In this document: positions 1 through 8,931 of the stretch, piece by piece
Layout: every line of letters starts with the position of its first letter
Position numbering within the stretch: position 1 is the first letter of the stretch
Source of the DNA: Chitinophagaceae bacterium
GTDB lineage: Bacteria > Bacteroidota > Bacteroidia > Chitinophagales > Chitinophagaceae
Length of the DNA stretch: 64,000 bases
Reading direction: 5' to 3'
Assembly (NCBI GenBank): GCA_003168265.1
Contig: PMSV01000024.1
Location: 62,001 to 126,000 of the forward strand
Position numbers and translations under genes: made by a program
Notes under the pieces: model-generated
Seen by the model: the letters and a program-made list of their open reading frames with translations, nothing else
Database searches by the model: none
What the model was told of the DNA's origin: nothing

Positions 1-969
1 GCCCAGCGTAGGGGACTGGGTTCCCGAAGTGACTTTCCCGATCGTGATTCCTGATCCGTCCTTTATTTCATAATCATGACGGGGAATGCCCTTGTCGATC
101 ATTTCAAAACCCACCAGTTTCCTTTTCAAACCTTCTGCTTTCTGGCGCTCCAGAATGCCTTTTGAAGTAAAATCCTTGCTAAACTTAGTTATCCATCCAA
201 GGCCTGCCTCCAGGGGGGAAGTGGTATCGTCAATATCATTTCCATAGAGGCAATAGCCCATTTCAAGCCTCAAAGTATCTCTCGCACCTAGCCCGATGGG
301 TTTGATTCCGGCCGTTTTACCGGCAGAAAAGATCGCATCCCAGATGAGGTCGGGAGCTCCGTCCTTGTCTTCAAAATATATTTCTACCCCCCCTGCCCCG
401 GTATACCCTGTGGCGCTTACCAGCACATTATCAACTCCGGCAAAACGTCCTTTAGAAAATGTATAGTATTTTAGATTAAGGATATCCATTTCCGTAAGAG
501 GCTGCAATAATTTCGTGGCATTGGGCCCCTGAATGGCCAATAAACAGGTTTTGTCGGAAATATTGTGCATTTCAGCCCCATCGCTGTTTTGTCGGCTGAT
601 CCAATTCCAGTCTTTTTCAATATTCGATGCATTGACGACCAGCATATAGACTTTGTTTTCTTCGATGCAATAAACGATAAGGTCGTCTACGATGCCCGCA
701 GATTCATTGGTGAGGCAGCTATATTGGGCCTTACCCGCACTGAGCCTGGATGCGTCATTACTGGTTAGCCTCTGAATGAGGTCAAGGGCATGGGGGCCTT
801 TCAGAATGAATTCACCCATATGGCTTACATCGAAAACTCCAACATTGTTGCGCACGGCTGCATGTTCGTCATTGATACCGCTATAACTGATTGGCATATT
901 ATATCCTGCGAATTCCGCCATTTTTGCTGCGAGTTCGATATGTTTCCTGGTGAAAGCTGTCGTCTTCAT
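1..969 (-). CDS. gcvT: Glycine cleavage system aminomethyltransferase (T protein), C-terminus cut off
   Basis: Reading the minus strand from an ATG at 969 gives an open frame to the window edge (about 323 residues of a family that is usually about 360). It begins [10 protein letters not shown] and contains [11 protein letters not shown] near the N-terminus, the [10 protein letters not shown] block, and the [13 protein letters not shown] and [14 protein letters not shown] blocks typical of GcvT. The enzyme takes the aminomethyl group from lipoylated H protein, releases ammonia and transfers the methylene to tetrahydrofolate. The start agrees with the usual length before the folate-binding region. 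The gene is cut by the window edge, not visibly broken. No other gcv gene is in view, so it is probably a single-gene unit, as is common in Bacteroidota. Confidence 0.95.
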   Translation of the reverse strand, partial: MKTTAFTRKHIELAAKMAEFAGYNMPISYSGINDEHAAVRNNVGVFDVSHMGEFILKGPHALDLIQRLTSNDASRLSAGKAQYSCLTNESAGIVDDLIVYCIEENKVYMLVVNASNIEKDWNWISRQNSDGAEMHNISDKTCLLAIQGPNATKLLQPLTEMDILNLKYYTFSKGRFAGVDNVLVSATGYTGAGGVEIYFEDKDGAPDLIWDAIFSAGKTAGIKPIGLGARDTLRLEMGYCLYGNDIDDTTSPLEAGLGWITKFSKDFTSKGILERQKAEGLKRKLVGFEMIDKGIPRHDYEIKDGSGITIGKVTSGTQSPTLG

Positions 970-986
970 TCTTGAAATGTGTTTTG

Positions 987-994
987 CAAATGTA
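987..994 (-). promoter_or_regulatory. Candidate -7 box for gcvT
   Basis: On the minus strand the octamer TACATTTG fits the Bacteroidota -7 consensus TAnnTTTG and lies 17 bases upstream of the gcvT ATG. I see no clear TTTG at the expected -33 distance, so this is a weak prediction. Confidence 0.3.
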
Positions 995-1033
995 AGCGGA
1001 TATTATTTTCTCATCGACTGGACCTGGGCATAC

Positions 1034-1069
1034 AAAAAAAACAGGGCCCCCGCCCGAAGGCAGAAGCCC
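1034..1069 (-). terminator. Strong intrinsic terminator of the PadR/PspC/hydrolase operon
   Basis: Read on the minus strand, an 11-pair stem (1069-1059 with 1054-1044, three G-T pairs) closes a TTCG tetraloop (1058-1055) and is followed by TG and eight T residues (1041-1034). It lies about 50 bases past the stop of the serine hydrolase and before gcvT, so it separates the two minus-strand units. A further 8-bp inverted repeat (1080-1087 with 1113-1120, CAACCGGC/GCCGGTTG) lies between the stop codon and this terminator. Confidence 0.85.
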
Positions 1070-1121
1070 ATTCCAACTTCAACCGGCTAGGGTTCCTGTG
1101 CTGAAACATCCGGCCGGTTGC

Positions 1122-2255
1122 CTATAATATTTTCAGATCCCTCGTAATTTCATTTTCGATTTCACCGACCTGGTTTTGGCCGATATTGTCATTGACCAAT
1201 ATGACTACGCCATAATCCTTTTCAGGATAGAACAGAAAAAGGGTATTGAATCCGATTCGGGTATGGCCGTCATGATAGATATACCGGACCTTGTTTTCAT
1301 AATCGATCATCCAGGCCAGTCCAATACCAAATCCATCCGGGTTTCCCCGGGTCCTCCGGTGCGACAATACTACTGCCTTGTCTTTTTCAGATAGATTAGC
1401 TTTCAGATATTTGATCATATCTCCAAGGGTTGAATTCATGGAAGGGCCGCCACTATAACCTCTCAAATCTTCGTACATAGGGGCTTTGTCTTTTTCATCA
1501 TAGCCCTGGACCAAGCGCTTGCGATCATCGGCGGAAAGGAGGGTCCTGGTATCCCGCATCAATAAGTGCTCTTTAAGGTAAGCGGTAATGAGATCTTCGT
1601 AAGGCCGGTTATAGATTCTTTCCAGGAGCAGGATCAGGAGCATCATGCCATCCCCGCTATAATGATAACGGGTACCCGGAATCGTGACAGGCTTTATTCT
1701 GTGCAGATCGCTTAACAGGCTATCTGCTGTATATCGGGCAAGCCACCGCATGACTTGCTGCATATTCAATTGGGCCACGCTGTCCATGACAGGTTTAGAA
1801 AATTCATGGATCGGCGTAGGAAGCCCGGATGTGTGATTGGCCAGGTCTACAAGGCGAATGGGCCGGCCTTCATATTCCAGGTTAGGATATTTTCCCGGCA
1901 AATATTTTCTGATATCGTCATTCAGACTTGCTTTTCCTTTTACCACCGCTTCTGCCAATAAAAGACCGACAAAGGTCTTGGCGACCGAACCCAGATTGTA
2001 AAAATGATCATTGTCCGGAAGGATCCCGCTACCCTTCCTGATCTCTCCATATCCATACTTATACTCCTTTCCCTTCCAAACTATTCCGATGGCAATTCCA
2101 TGGGTCATGCTATCCTGCATATAATGGAGGGCTGCCCGCTGAACGGCTGAATCGACCTGGTTTCGAAGAGGATTGTCAGTTGGAACAGTCCTTGTTTTCT
2201 GGCTTTTGGCCTGACAAGCCAACGCCGTTATCAAACAAATAAGAAATGTTCTCAT
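1122..2255 (-). CDS. Secreted serine hydrolase, beta-lactamase/class C family
   Basis: A 377-residue protein with a signal peptide (about residues 1-18, hydrophobic core FLICLITALA). The catalytic SxxK tetrad is SVAK at 90-93, a YSG motif occupies the usual YxN place near residue 200, and a late HDGHTRIGF block matches the third (HxG) motif of the serine beta-lactamase-related fold. Such proteins act as D-amino-acid esterases, peptidases or transesterases in the periplasm; the substrate cannot be read from sequence. It starts 12 bases after the PspC gene and ends before a strong terminator, so it is the last gene of the PadR-PspC operon. Confidence 0.88.
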   Translation of the reverse strand: MRTFLICLITALACQAKSQKTRTVPTDNPLRNQVDSAVQRAALHYMQDSMTHGIAIGIVWKGKEYKYGYGEIRKGSGILPDNDHFYNLGSVAKTFVGLLLAEAVVKGKASLNDDIRKYLPGKYPNLEYEGRPIRLVDLANHTSGLPTPIHEFSKPVMDSVAQLNMQQVMRWLARYTADSLLSDLHRIKPVTIPGTRYHYSGDGMMLLILLLERIYNRPYEDLITAYLKEHLLMRDTRTLLSADDRKRLVQGYDEKDKAPMYEDLRGYSGGPSMNSTLGDMIKYLKANLSEKDKAVVLSHRRTRGNPDGFGIGLAWMIDYENKVRYIYHDGHTRIGFNTLFLFYPEKDYGVVILVNDNIGQNQVGEIENEITRDLKIL

Positions 2256-2267
2256 AGCCGGTTCTGA

Positions 2268-4505
2268 TTAGGAGGCAAGTATCATTTGCCAGAGACAGTT
2301 TACAGGCTCCAGGGTGGTTTCACCATCTTCCGGATTTGTATTTTTTTGCTTAGCGCTCTTTTCCTTTATCGGCTTGGCTGGCGCTGAACTGTCTTTGGGA
2401 GAAACCGATTCCTTTTTTTGGCCGGAATCCCCGCCTCTGTAACGGTATCCGCCATGAGGAGCCCTGTGCTCGGGCTGGTTTTCCTTCTTATTATCATCCG
2501 GAACTTCGGTTTCTTCCAATCCTTCCCTAGTCATCACATATTCCTTCCCGCTTTCCCAGGAATAGTTCTCGCCCCAATCTGAATTCCAATCATCACCCCA
2601 TTCATGCCAGATATGCCTGTCGTCCATATGGATGTTCCACCAATCGTAGCGATCGAGATGTTCATCCAGTTCTATCTTTTTCCCCAGGGGCACTTCGATG
2701 ATAACCAGAACCTGCTGATTCCTGAATTTTTCCTTTTCGCTGATGGCAAAGCCCTGCGGTAATAATAGGGTATTTTCCTGCTGGGAAATATTGAAAGCGA
2801 TGTGATTTGCCAGGTTCTGGGCAATGCTGACGGAGGATCCCCTGCTGATTTTTATTTTTTGGAGATGGAAGGCAGAGTCCTTGCTTTTCACGATATCCAC
2901 CCGCACATTATTCATATACATGGAATCGTAATTCTCAGTGAAAAGCGGGAACTGGCTGTCCCATTCAAAATATCCGTGATTCCAATGCTGTATGGAATAA
3001 TGGTGTCCGATGATTCCGGAGACCTGGTCCACATAGAGTTTACCATTCGTTGGTTGATTGATACTGACCGGTTCCTCAACATAGTCGCGGTCTCTTAAAC
3101 TGCGGGCGAATAAACTTAACAAAACTACCGTGCATACCAGGCCAATTATCCACAGACTGGCAAATACATAACCCAGATAGTGTCTGCGGGAATGAACACC
3201 CATGATTCTCCTTACAAGCCAGGTAATGATGGCAAGCAATGGAATTCCGAGGAAAAGGATCATGCTGCACCAGGCTAGTAAGTTTTCGGAATAACCGGAC
3301 AGGAAATAGGTCTTCAGTGGAAAGACCGCAGTTCCGGCAAAGATCAAACCGATCAGTACCCCGAACATGGCCAGTGCGATCACGCTGGATATGAAAAGGA
3401 AGAAAGCCTTTGCCATGGTTCCGATCACCTGAGCGAAACCGTTGTAATGTGTCCGGCTTCTCTCATTGAATTCCGTACCAAAGTTCTTCCCCCTGTCTTT
3501 AAAACTGTCCCTTATTTCCGAACTGACGCGCTGAGCCCCTTCACGGAATTCATTGCCCATTTTCTGTGCGCGGCCCTTGAAGCCTTCCATATCTTCTTTA
3601 ATTGTACTGGCGATGGAATTGAGATCGACACGGGCTCCCTTCATTTCCAGCTTCTCAGTGGCAGTCGTTGCGACCGGAACGGCTATCCAGAGGATGATAT
3701 AGCTGATAATCAGGGTGCTGCCCAATCCTCCCGATATGATCCTCGGACCGATACCAAGGTCCCAATCCCATAAAGCGGCGTGGAATATCCCCGATAGTAT
3801 GCCAAGCACAAAGGGTAGGGCAAAAATCAGTCGGGGAATCCAGACCTGAATATTGAAATAGGCTGCCAGTCCGCCTGCTACACCGCCGATCACCTTATCA
3901 TCAGAGCTGCGGTATAGCCTTTTAGTGATTTTGGACTGTTGTGATTGTGATGGGACGATGATCCAGAGCAGGATATAGACCCAGAATAAAGGGGCGACCA
4001 GGACAACAAAAAGGATTCGAAGTATCACAGGGTCGATGCTAAGGTAATTGGCCAGTCCGCTGCAGACGCCGCCAAGTATTTTATCATCTGCATTTCTGTA
4101 AAAACGGCCTCTCGATCCGGCGCCCTGATAAGAAAATTGACCCTGGTAGCCCTGTTGACCAGCGCCTGTGCCTGTTCCTCCGGCTGTACTTGTTCCGGAT
4201 TGTTCCGTTTTGGCGCTCGTGCCTGGCCCCACTTCGCCTACTACATCGTCGAAATCCTCCGGACGACCCATGCTTGCAATGATGGAATTCACATCTAAAT
4301 CCGTAATGCAGGTAGAATCTTTTTTCAGGCGTTCCGAGAAAAGCTCCGCGAAGCGGTTTTCAATATCATTGATGATCTCGTCCCGTCCTTCTTCATTGGC
4401 AAAATATTTCCGAAGACTCTCAATGTACTGGTTAAGGATATCAAAAGCAGATTCTTCAATCGGGACCACCCTGCCGTGAAAATTTATGTTGATGATCTTT
4501 TTCAT
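2268..4505 (-). CDS. Two-PspC-domain membrane protein
   Basis: About 745 residues from an ATG at 4505 (MKKIININFHGRV). A longer frame upstream would overlap the padR gene completely and is not used. Order: a helical N-terminal region (1-90) containing SMGRPEDFDDV, a Gly/Ser/Gln linker (95-132), a first PspC domain (about 135-186, DDKILGGVCSGLANYL), a second PspC domain (about 196-278, DDKVIGGVAGGLAAYF), several further membrane helices, and a long extracytoplasmic C-terminus resembling DUF4097-type beta repeats with a charged tail. PspC domains are linked to envelope-stress sensing. It begins 28 bases after padR, so the PadR regulator very probably controls it. Exact role unknown. Confidence 0.88.
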   Translation of the reverse strand: MKKIININFHGRVVPIEESAFDILNQYIESLRKYFANEEGRDEIINDIENRFAELFSERLKKDSTCITDLDVNSIIASMGRPEDFDDVVGEVGPGTSAKTEQSGTSTAGGTGTGAGQQGYQGQFSYQGAGSRGRFYRNADDKILGGVCSGLANYLSIDPVILRILFVVLVAPLFWVYILLWIIVPSQSQQSKITKRLYRSSDDKVIGGVAGGLAAYFNIQVWIPRLIFALPFVLGILSGIFHAALWDWDLGIGPRIISGGLGSTLIISYIILWIAVPVATTATEKLEMKGARVDLNSIASTIKEDMEGFKGRAQKMGNEFREGAQRVSSEIRDSFKDRGKNFGTEFNERSRTHYNGFAQVIGTMAKAFFLFISSVIALAMFGVLIGLIFAGTAVFPLKTYFLSGYSENLLAWCSMILFLGIPLLAIITWLVRRIMGVHSRRHYLGYVFASLWIIGLVCTVVLLSLFARSLRDRDYVEEPVSINQPTNGKLYVDQVSGIIGHHYSIQHWNHGYFEWDSQFPLFTENYDSMYMNNVRVDIVKSKDSAFHLQKIKISRGSSVSIAQNLANHIAFNISQQENTLLLPQGFAISEKEKFRNQQVLVIIEVPLGKKIELDEHLDRYDWWNIHMDDRHIWHEWGDDWNSDWGENYSWESGKEYVMTREGLEETEVPDDNKKENQPEHRAPHGGYRYRGGDSGQKKESVSPKDSSAPAKPIKEKSAKQKNTNPEDGETTLEPVNCLWQMILAS

Positions 4506-4533
4506 TTTAAGACGTATTTGTAGGTTGAAGTGT

Positions 4534-4896
4534 TTATGCCAAGTCTGGTTTGCTGTCTGAAGGCTGTCCATTTTTGGCAGCCAGTGTATTGACTGCGCTA
4601 GCCAGCTCATTCCAGGTAGTTTCCAGTTCCCGGAAGAATTGCTCCCCCTTTGGCGTGAGGGAGAAATATTTTCTTGGGGGCCCTGCATTGCTTTCCACCC
4701 ACCGATAGGTGAGCATTTCTGCATTTTTGAGCCGGGTTAAAAGGGGATAAAGCGTACCCTCCAGAATATGAAGGTTAGCTGCCTTCATTTCTTCCACGAT
4801 GTCCGAAGGATAGGCTTCCCCACGCCTGATGATCGAGAGTATGCAGAACTCCAGGATTCCCTTTCTCATTTGGCTTTGTGTGTTCTCGATGTTCAT
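4534..4896 (-). CDS. PadR family transcriptional regulator
   Basis: A 120-residue winged-helix protein from the ATG at 4896 (MNIENTQSQMRKG). Features seen: RKGILEFCILSII, then HILEGTLYPLLTRL (the recognition region of PadR proteins) and the wing with GPPRKYFSLTPKGEQF. A frame reaching 4971 exists, but its start would lie inside the palindromic operator at 4959-4983, so the internal ATG is chosen. PadR proteins are usually autorepressors. This one heads a PadR/PspC/hydrolase operon, an arrangement widespread in Bacteroidota, and probably represses it until an envelope or ligand signal is sensed. Confidence 0.92.
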   Translation of the reverse strand: MNIENTQSQMRKGILEFCILSIIRRGEAYPSDIVEEMKAANLHILEGTLYPLLTRLKNAEMLTYRWVESNAGPPRKYFSLTPKGEQFFRELETTWNELASAVNTLAAKNGQPSDSKPDLA

Positions 4897-4958
4897 GTTT
4901 TGAATTTTTGGAGAAACCTGATGAAATTCTAATTCGAGATCGAAGATAAGTAGTTTAT

Positions 4959-4983
4959 TAGTACTATACAAAACAAAGTACTA
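4959..4983. promoter_or_regulatory. Probable PadR operator (inverted repeat)
   Basis: TAGTACT (4959-4965) and AGTACTA (4977-4983) form a perfect inverted repeat with an 11-bp spacer, centred 75 bases before the padR start. On the minus strand a TTTG (4977-4974) falls inside it and, after 21 bases, is followed by TACTTATC (4952-4945), a poor -7 box. A repressor bound here would therefore cover the promoter. That PadR binds it is inferred from position and symmetry. Confidence 0.6.
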
Positions 4984-5128
4984 TTTTAAAATCAGTAATT
5001 ATGATAGACAGGTAATATAGAAATTGTGAAATCCCTTCTGGAGGGGGGTTTGATGGGAATTGGTGAAAAGTGGCGGGAAAAAGACGTTTTGACAAAAGGT
5101 AAAAAAATAATTTGAACGGTAACCAATT

Positions 5129-6073
5129 CTATTTCTTTAACCCAATCTCTCTCAGCCTCTCATTAAGATAATCTCCCGAACTGGCATCCTGATAGGATTT
5201 TGGATGGTTTTCATTGATGCAGGAGGGCAGGCAGGCCAGGCTCATATTGCTTCCTGGGTGTAGGAAGAAAGGGATGGAGAAACGGGAGCTGTTCCATTTT
5301 TCTCTGGGTGGGTTCACCACCCGGTGGGTGGTGGATTTTAGCTTATTGTTTGTCAGTCTTTGCAGCATATCGCCCACATTGACCACTATCTGTTCGGGTA
5401 GGGAAGTGACCGGGATCCATTGGTTCTGTTTATTGAGGATCTGCAATCCGTCGGCCGAAGCCCCCACCAATAGTGTGATAAGGTTAATGTCTTCGTGTTG
5501 TTCGGAGCGGATAGCGGATTCCGGTTCCCTGGTAATGGGAGGATAGTGGATAGCCCGCAGGATGGAATTTCCATTATGAACGAATTCCCTGAAATAATCT
5601 TCAGGTAAGTCCAGATAGAGTGCGATGGCCTGCAACATGGATCTGCCGGATTTTTCAAAGGCTCTGAAAGCCTCAAATAGCGCAGGATAAAATCCTGGAA
5701 TTTCTTCGACAATGACATTGGCCGGATATTCTTTTTCAACTGGGTCCTTGTCTTCCACGGTCTGACCAAACTGAAAAAACTCCTTCAGGTCGGGAGCAAT
5801 GCTTCCTTTGGCGTGTTCTTTCCCGAAAGAAGTGTATCCCCTCTGTCCGGATAATTCCTGTTTCTCATATTTTAGTTTAATTTCCAGCGGGAGTGAGAAG
5901 AATTGCTGGGTATATTTATAGAGATCACGGATCAATTCCTCCCGAATGCCGTGGTTTCGAACAGCTACGAATCCAACTTCTTCGTAAGCTTCCCCAAGTG
6001 TATGAACGAATGAATTCTTTTTGGACTGACCGCCAAGGTCAAAATCTTTCAGGTCAAGAACAGGAATTCCCAT
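5129..6073 (-). CDS. 2-oxoglutarate/Fe(II) oxygenase, isopenicillin N synthase-like
   Basis: A 314-residue protein with the DIOX_N region at the N-terminus (GIPVLDLKDF, then GFVAVRNHGI at 34-43) and the jelly-roll core. The iron triad is visible as H193-x-D195 (EQHEDINLITLL) and H250 (STTHRVVNP), and the 2-oxoglutarate-binding R264-x-S266 follows (RFSIPFF). Length matches bacterial members of this family. They hydroxylate or desaturate small molecules, and the substrate cannot be inferred. The gene stands alone, divergent from the DUF3089 gene, with a palindrome in the 55-bp gap between them. Confidence 0.88.
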   Translation of the reverse strand: MGIPVLDLKDFDLGGQSKKNSFVHTLGEAYEEVGFVAVRNHGIREELIRDLYKYTQQFFSLPLEIKLKYEKQELSGQRGYTSFGKEHAKGSIAPDLKEFFQFGQTVEDKDPVEKEYPANVIVEEIPGFYPALFEAFRAFEKSGRSMLQAIALYLDLPEDYFREFVHNGNSILRAIHYPPITREPESAIRSEQHEDINLITLLVGASADGLQILNKQNQWIPVTSLPEQIVVNVGDMLQRLTNNKLKSTTHRVVNPPREKWNSSRFSIPFFLHPGSNMSLACLPSCINENHPKSYQDASSGDYLNERLREIGLKK

Positions 6074-6090
6074 AAAATAAGTATCTAATG

Positions 6091-6111
6091 TAGATTTACT
6101 TTGTAAATCTA
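6091..6111. promoter_or_regulatory. Perfect 21-bp palindrome between divergent genes
   Basis: TAGATTTAC (6091-6099), TTT, GTAAATCTA (6103-6111) make a perfect 9+9 inverted repeat in the 55-bp region between the oxygenase (start 6073) and the DUF3089 gene (start 6129). Near-matches to the TAnnTTTG promoter box overlap it. Position and symmetry suggest an operator for a dimeric regulator controlling both genes. No candidate regulator lies next to it. Confidence 0.5.
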
Positions 6112-6128
6112 TAAAGTTTCAATCAGAT

Positions 6129-7132
6129 ATGAAGACAGCCATCCTATATTCATTCTTGCTTTTGTTCTTATCCTGTACCTGGCAGAATTATCCTCCTTTT
6201 TCACCGGGCAGTTCCAGGGAACCGGACTATGCAGATCTCAGGAATTGGGTCATCCTTATAAAGAAAGCCCTTCTGATATATTGCCCGGGCTTTATAAAGT
6301 GGAATATGTGAAGGACAGTTCCGTGGATGTTTTCTTTCTTCATCCCACAAGTTTTGTCAAAATAAAAGACAAGCGGTGGAATGCTGATTTGGATGATGAG
6401 GATTTGAATCAGCGGACGGACAGCAGCACCATTTTATACCAGGCAAGCGCCTTCAATGAATGCAGGGTTTTTGGACCCCGCTACAGGCAGGCCAATATTA
6501 GGGCCTACTTTACAAAGGATACCGTTTCCGCACTGGCTGCCCTCGATCTGGCCTATCAGGATCTAAAAAAAGCATTTCAATACTATCTGGATCATTACAA
6601 TCATGGCAGGCCCATCATAATTGCATCCCATAGCCAGGGGAGTTCTCATGCGCAGCGTTTGCTGAAGGAGTTCTTTGATGGGAAGCCTCTGCAAAAACAA
6701 CTCGTTGCGGCCTATATCATCGGCATGTATATCCCCGCAGACGAATTCCGGGACCTGGGCCCATGTAAAGATTCGCTTCAGACGGGATGCGTGATTGGCT
6801 GGAGGAGTTTTAAGAGCGGCTATATTGCGAAATTTGTAAAAAAGGAGAAAAAATTATGTTATGTTACCAATCCGCTGACCTGGACCACGGATGGGGACCT
6901 TGCTTCATCTGACTTAAACCTTGGAGGTGTTATTCCGAAATCGAAAAAGATCATACTACATATCGCCGACGCACAGGTCCATAGCCATGTGCTATGGGTC
7001 GACCGACCCAGTTTTCCGGGCAGCTTTCTTTACCTTACCCGCAATTACCATGTGGGCGATATCAATCTGTTTTACATGAATATCCGGGAGAACCTTCATG
7101 CCAGGATAGCCGCGTATAAACGGGAGCATTAG
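6129..7132 (+). pseudogene. DUF3089 alpha/beta-hydrolase-like lipoprotein, one frameshift
   Basis: The first frame (from 6129) gives a lipoprotein signal (MKTAILYSFLLLFLSC, Cys at residue 16) and the family's opening PDYADLRNW. The family sequence then continues in another frame from about 6246: HPYKESPSD, VDVFFLHPTSF, ASAFNECRVFGPRYRQA, and the nucleophile region IIIASHSQGSSHAQRLL, ending at 7132. One extra G in the GGG run at 6247-6249 would join the two frames as NWGHPYK, so a single-base deletion or a sequencing error explains the break. The rest of the frame is clean, which argues for a recent event or an error. DUF3089 proteins are predicted hydrolases of unknown substrate. Confidence 0.8.
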
Positions 7133-7172
7133 TTCAGTTTCTTTCTGGATAGATTTCCATAAACTCAGAAAA

Positions 7173-8609
7173 CTAAAACTCCGCATTCTTGGGAGTTCTC
7201 GGGAAAGCGATGGCATCCCGGATATTGCTCATGCCGGTGACGAATTGTACCATTCGTTCAAAACCCAGCCCAAATCCTGCATGTGGCACGGCTCCGAATC
7301 TCCTGGTATCGAGGTACCACCACATTTCTTTGATTGGAATATGCATCTCTCTCATTCTTTCTTTCAGCTTTTCCAGCCTTTCCTCCCTTTGTGAACCCCC
7401 TACGATTTCTCCTATGCCTGGTGCAAGGATATCCATGGCGGCCACCGTTTTGCCATCATCGTTTTGGCGCATATAAAATGCCTTGATCTGCTTCGGATAA
7501 TTGGTTACGATCACTGGTTTTTTAAAATACTTTTCGACCAGCCACCGCTCATGTTCGCTTTGCAAATCAATACCCCATTTCACATCATATTTGAATTTCT
7601 TTTTCTTGTATGCAGGCGAATTTAGGAGGATGTCAATGGCTTCCGTATAAGTGATTCGTTCGAATTGATTTTGCAATACAAAATTCAGTTTTTCAAGCAG
7701 CCCCCACTCCGATCTTTCCGACTGGGGTTTCTGCTTTTCTTCCTCTTCCAATCTCGCCGCCAGGAATTCCAGATCCTCCCTGTTATTGTCAATAGCAAAG
7801 CGAATCAGGTATTTGATGAATTCTTCAGCGAGATTCATATTGTCTTCCAGATCATAAAATGCCATTTCGGGTTCGATCATCCAGAACTCCGCGAGATGGC
7901 GCGCCGTATTTGAATTCTCGGCCCTGAAAGTGGGTCCGAATGTGTAGATTTCACTGAGGGCCATGGCTGCCAGCTCTCCTTCCAATTGTCCACTGACGGT
8001 GAGGTTGGTTGGCCTCCCGAAAAAATCTTCGGTGAAATTCACGGACCCGTCGTCCCGCCTTGGCGTTCCATCAAAAGGCAGGGTAGTGACCCTGAAGGTT
8101 TCGCCTGCTCCTTCGGCATCCGTCGCGGTAATGATCGGAGTATGCAAGTAAATAAATCCTCGCTCATGATAAAACTGATGGATGGCAAAAGCCAGGGAGT
8201 GCCGAACCCTGAAAACGGCGCTGAATGTATTGGTCCGGAAACGCAAATGGGCGATCTCCCTCAGAAACTCAAGGCTATGCTTCTTGGGCTGGAGCGGATA
8301 TTTTTCAGGATCGCAGTCTCCCAGGATTTCGACTTTCTCTGCCTTTAGCTCCCACTTCTGCCCTTTACCGGGTGAAGGGATCAGTTTACCGACAGCTTTG
8401 AGGGACGCACCTGTGGTGATCCTCTTTAGAAAAGCATCTTCCAGAGTTCCTAGTTCTGCAACAATTTGTAAATTCTGATTGGTGCTGCCATCGTTGAGGG
8501 CAATGAATTGGTTATTACGAAAAGTGCGCACCCATCCCATGACTACCGCCTCCTGCCCTTCTGTACCTGATTCAAGAAGTTGCCTGATTTTTATCCGCTG
8601 ATTGAACAT
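7173..8609 (-). CDS. asnS: Asparaginyl-tRNA synthetase
   Basis: A 478-residue class II synthetase, full length for the family. An N-terminal OB-fold anticodon-binding domain (about 1-110, [20 protein letters not shown]) is followed by the catalytic core: motif 2 region [21 protein letters not shown], and motif 3 [15 protein letters not shown] close to the C-terminus. The residues after motif 2 ([11 protein letters not shown]) are as in AsnRS rather than AspRS. It charges tRNA-Asn with asparagine in the cytoplasm. It converges with the DUF3089 gene, with a 40-bp gap, and diverges from rho. Confidence 0.97.
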   Translation of the reverse strand: MFNQRIKIRQLLESGTEGQEAVVMGWVRTFRNNQFIALNDGSTNQNLQIVAELGTLEDAFLKRITTGASLKAVGKLIPSPGKGQKWELKAEKVEILGDCDPEKYPLQPKKHSLEFLREIAHLRFRTNTFSAVFRVRHSLAFAIHQFYHERGFIYLHTPIITATDAEGAGETFRVTTLPFDGTPRRDDGSVNFTEDFFGRPTNLTVSGQLEGELAAMALSEIYTFGPTFRAENSNTARHLAEFWMIEPEMAFYDLEDNMNLAEEFIKYLIRFAIDNNREDLEFLAARLEEEEKQKPQSERSEWGLLEKLNFVLQNQFERITYTEAIDILLNSPAYKKKKFKYDVKWGIDLQSEHERWLVEKYFKKPVIVTNYPKQIKAFYMRQNDDGKTVAAMDILAPGIGEIVGGSQREERLEKLKERMREMHIPIKEMWWYLDTRRFGAVPHAGFGLGFERMVQFVTGMSNIRDAIAFPRTPKNAEF

Positions 8610-8931
8610 ATTTGTGCTTTAAAAGGCGACAAAGATAGAAATATGATTTTTTAAGAGTGTCGATTCATTAAAGAATCGTCCTGAAAATTGTCCCGAGCGA
8701 GTTCCAAAATCGCTTCCCTCCACGCTTTAAAGAGGATTTGTCAAAATATTTTTTTAATTTATGCGTTTTATATACTAACATTGTAAAGGAATTAAGCTGA
8801 AGTTCTTATCTAAAGCTCACAGCCAACAGTTTTCTCATTCCATACATCATAATCAAAATTCATTTTTCTAAACCTTTCAATATTCCATCTGGATTGAAAA
8901 CCAGTATTTAAAGCTTAAGTTTTTTTACGTT
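8610..8931. promoter_or_regulatory. Divergent asnS/rho control region (322 bp)
   Basis: No gene is seen here. On the minus strand TATCTTTG (8637-8630), an exact TAnnTTTG box, lies 20 bases before the asnS ATG. A perfect CGATTC/GAATCG inverted repeat (8661-8666 with 8673-8678) sits just upstream of it. On the plus strand TAACATTG (8776-8783) with TTTT about 19 bases before it is a candidate rho promoter, which would give a leader of roughly 140 nt. Rho genes are often autoregulated through their leaders, so the long leader is plausible, but I see no convincing hairpin in it. Confidence 0.4.
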
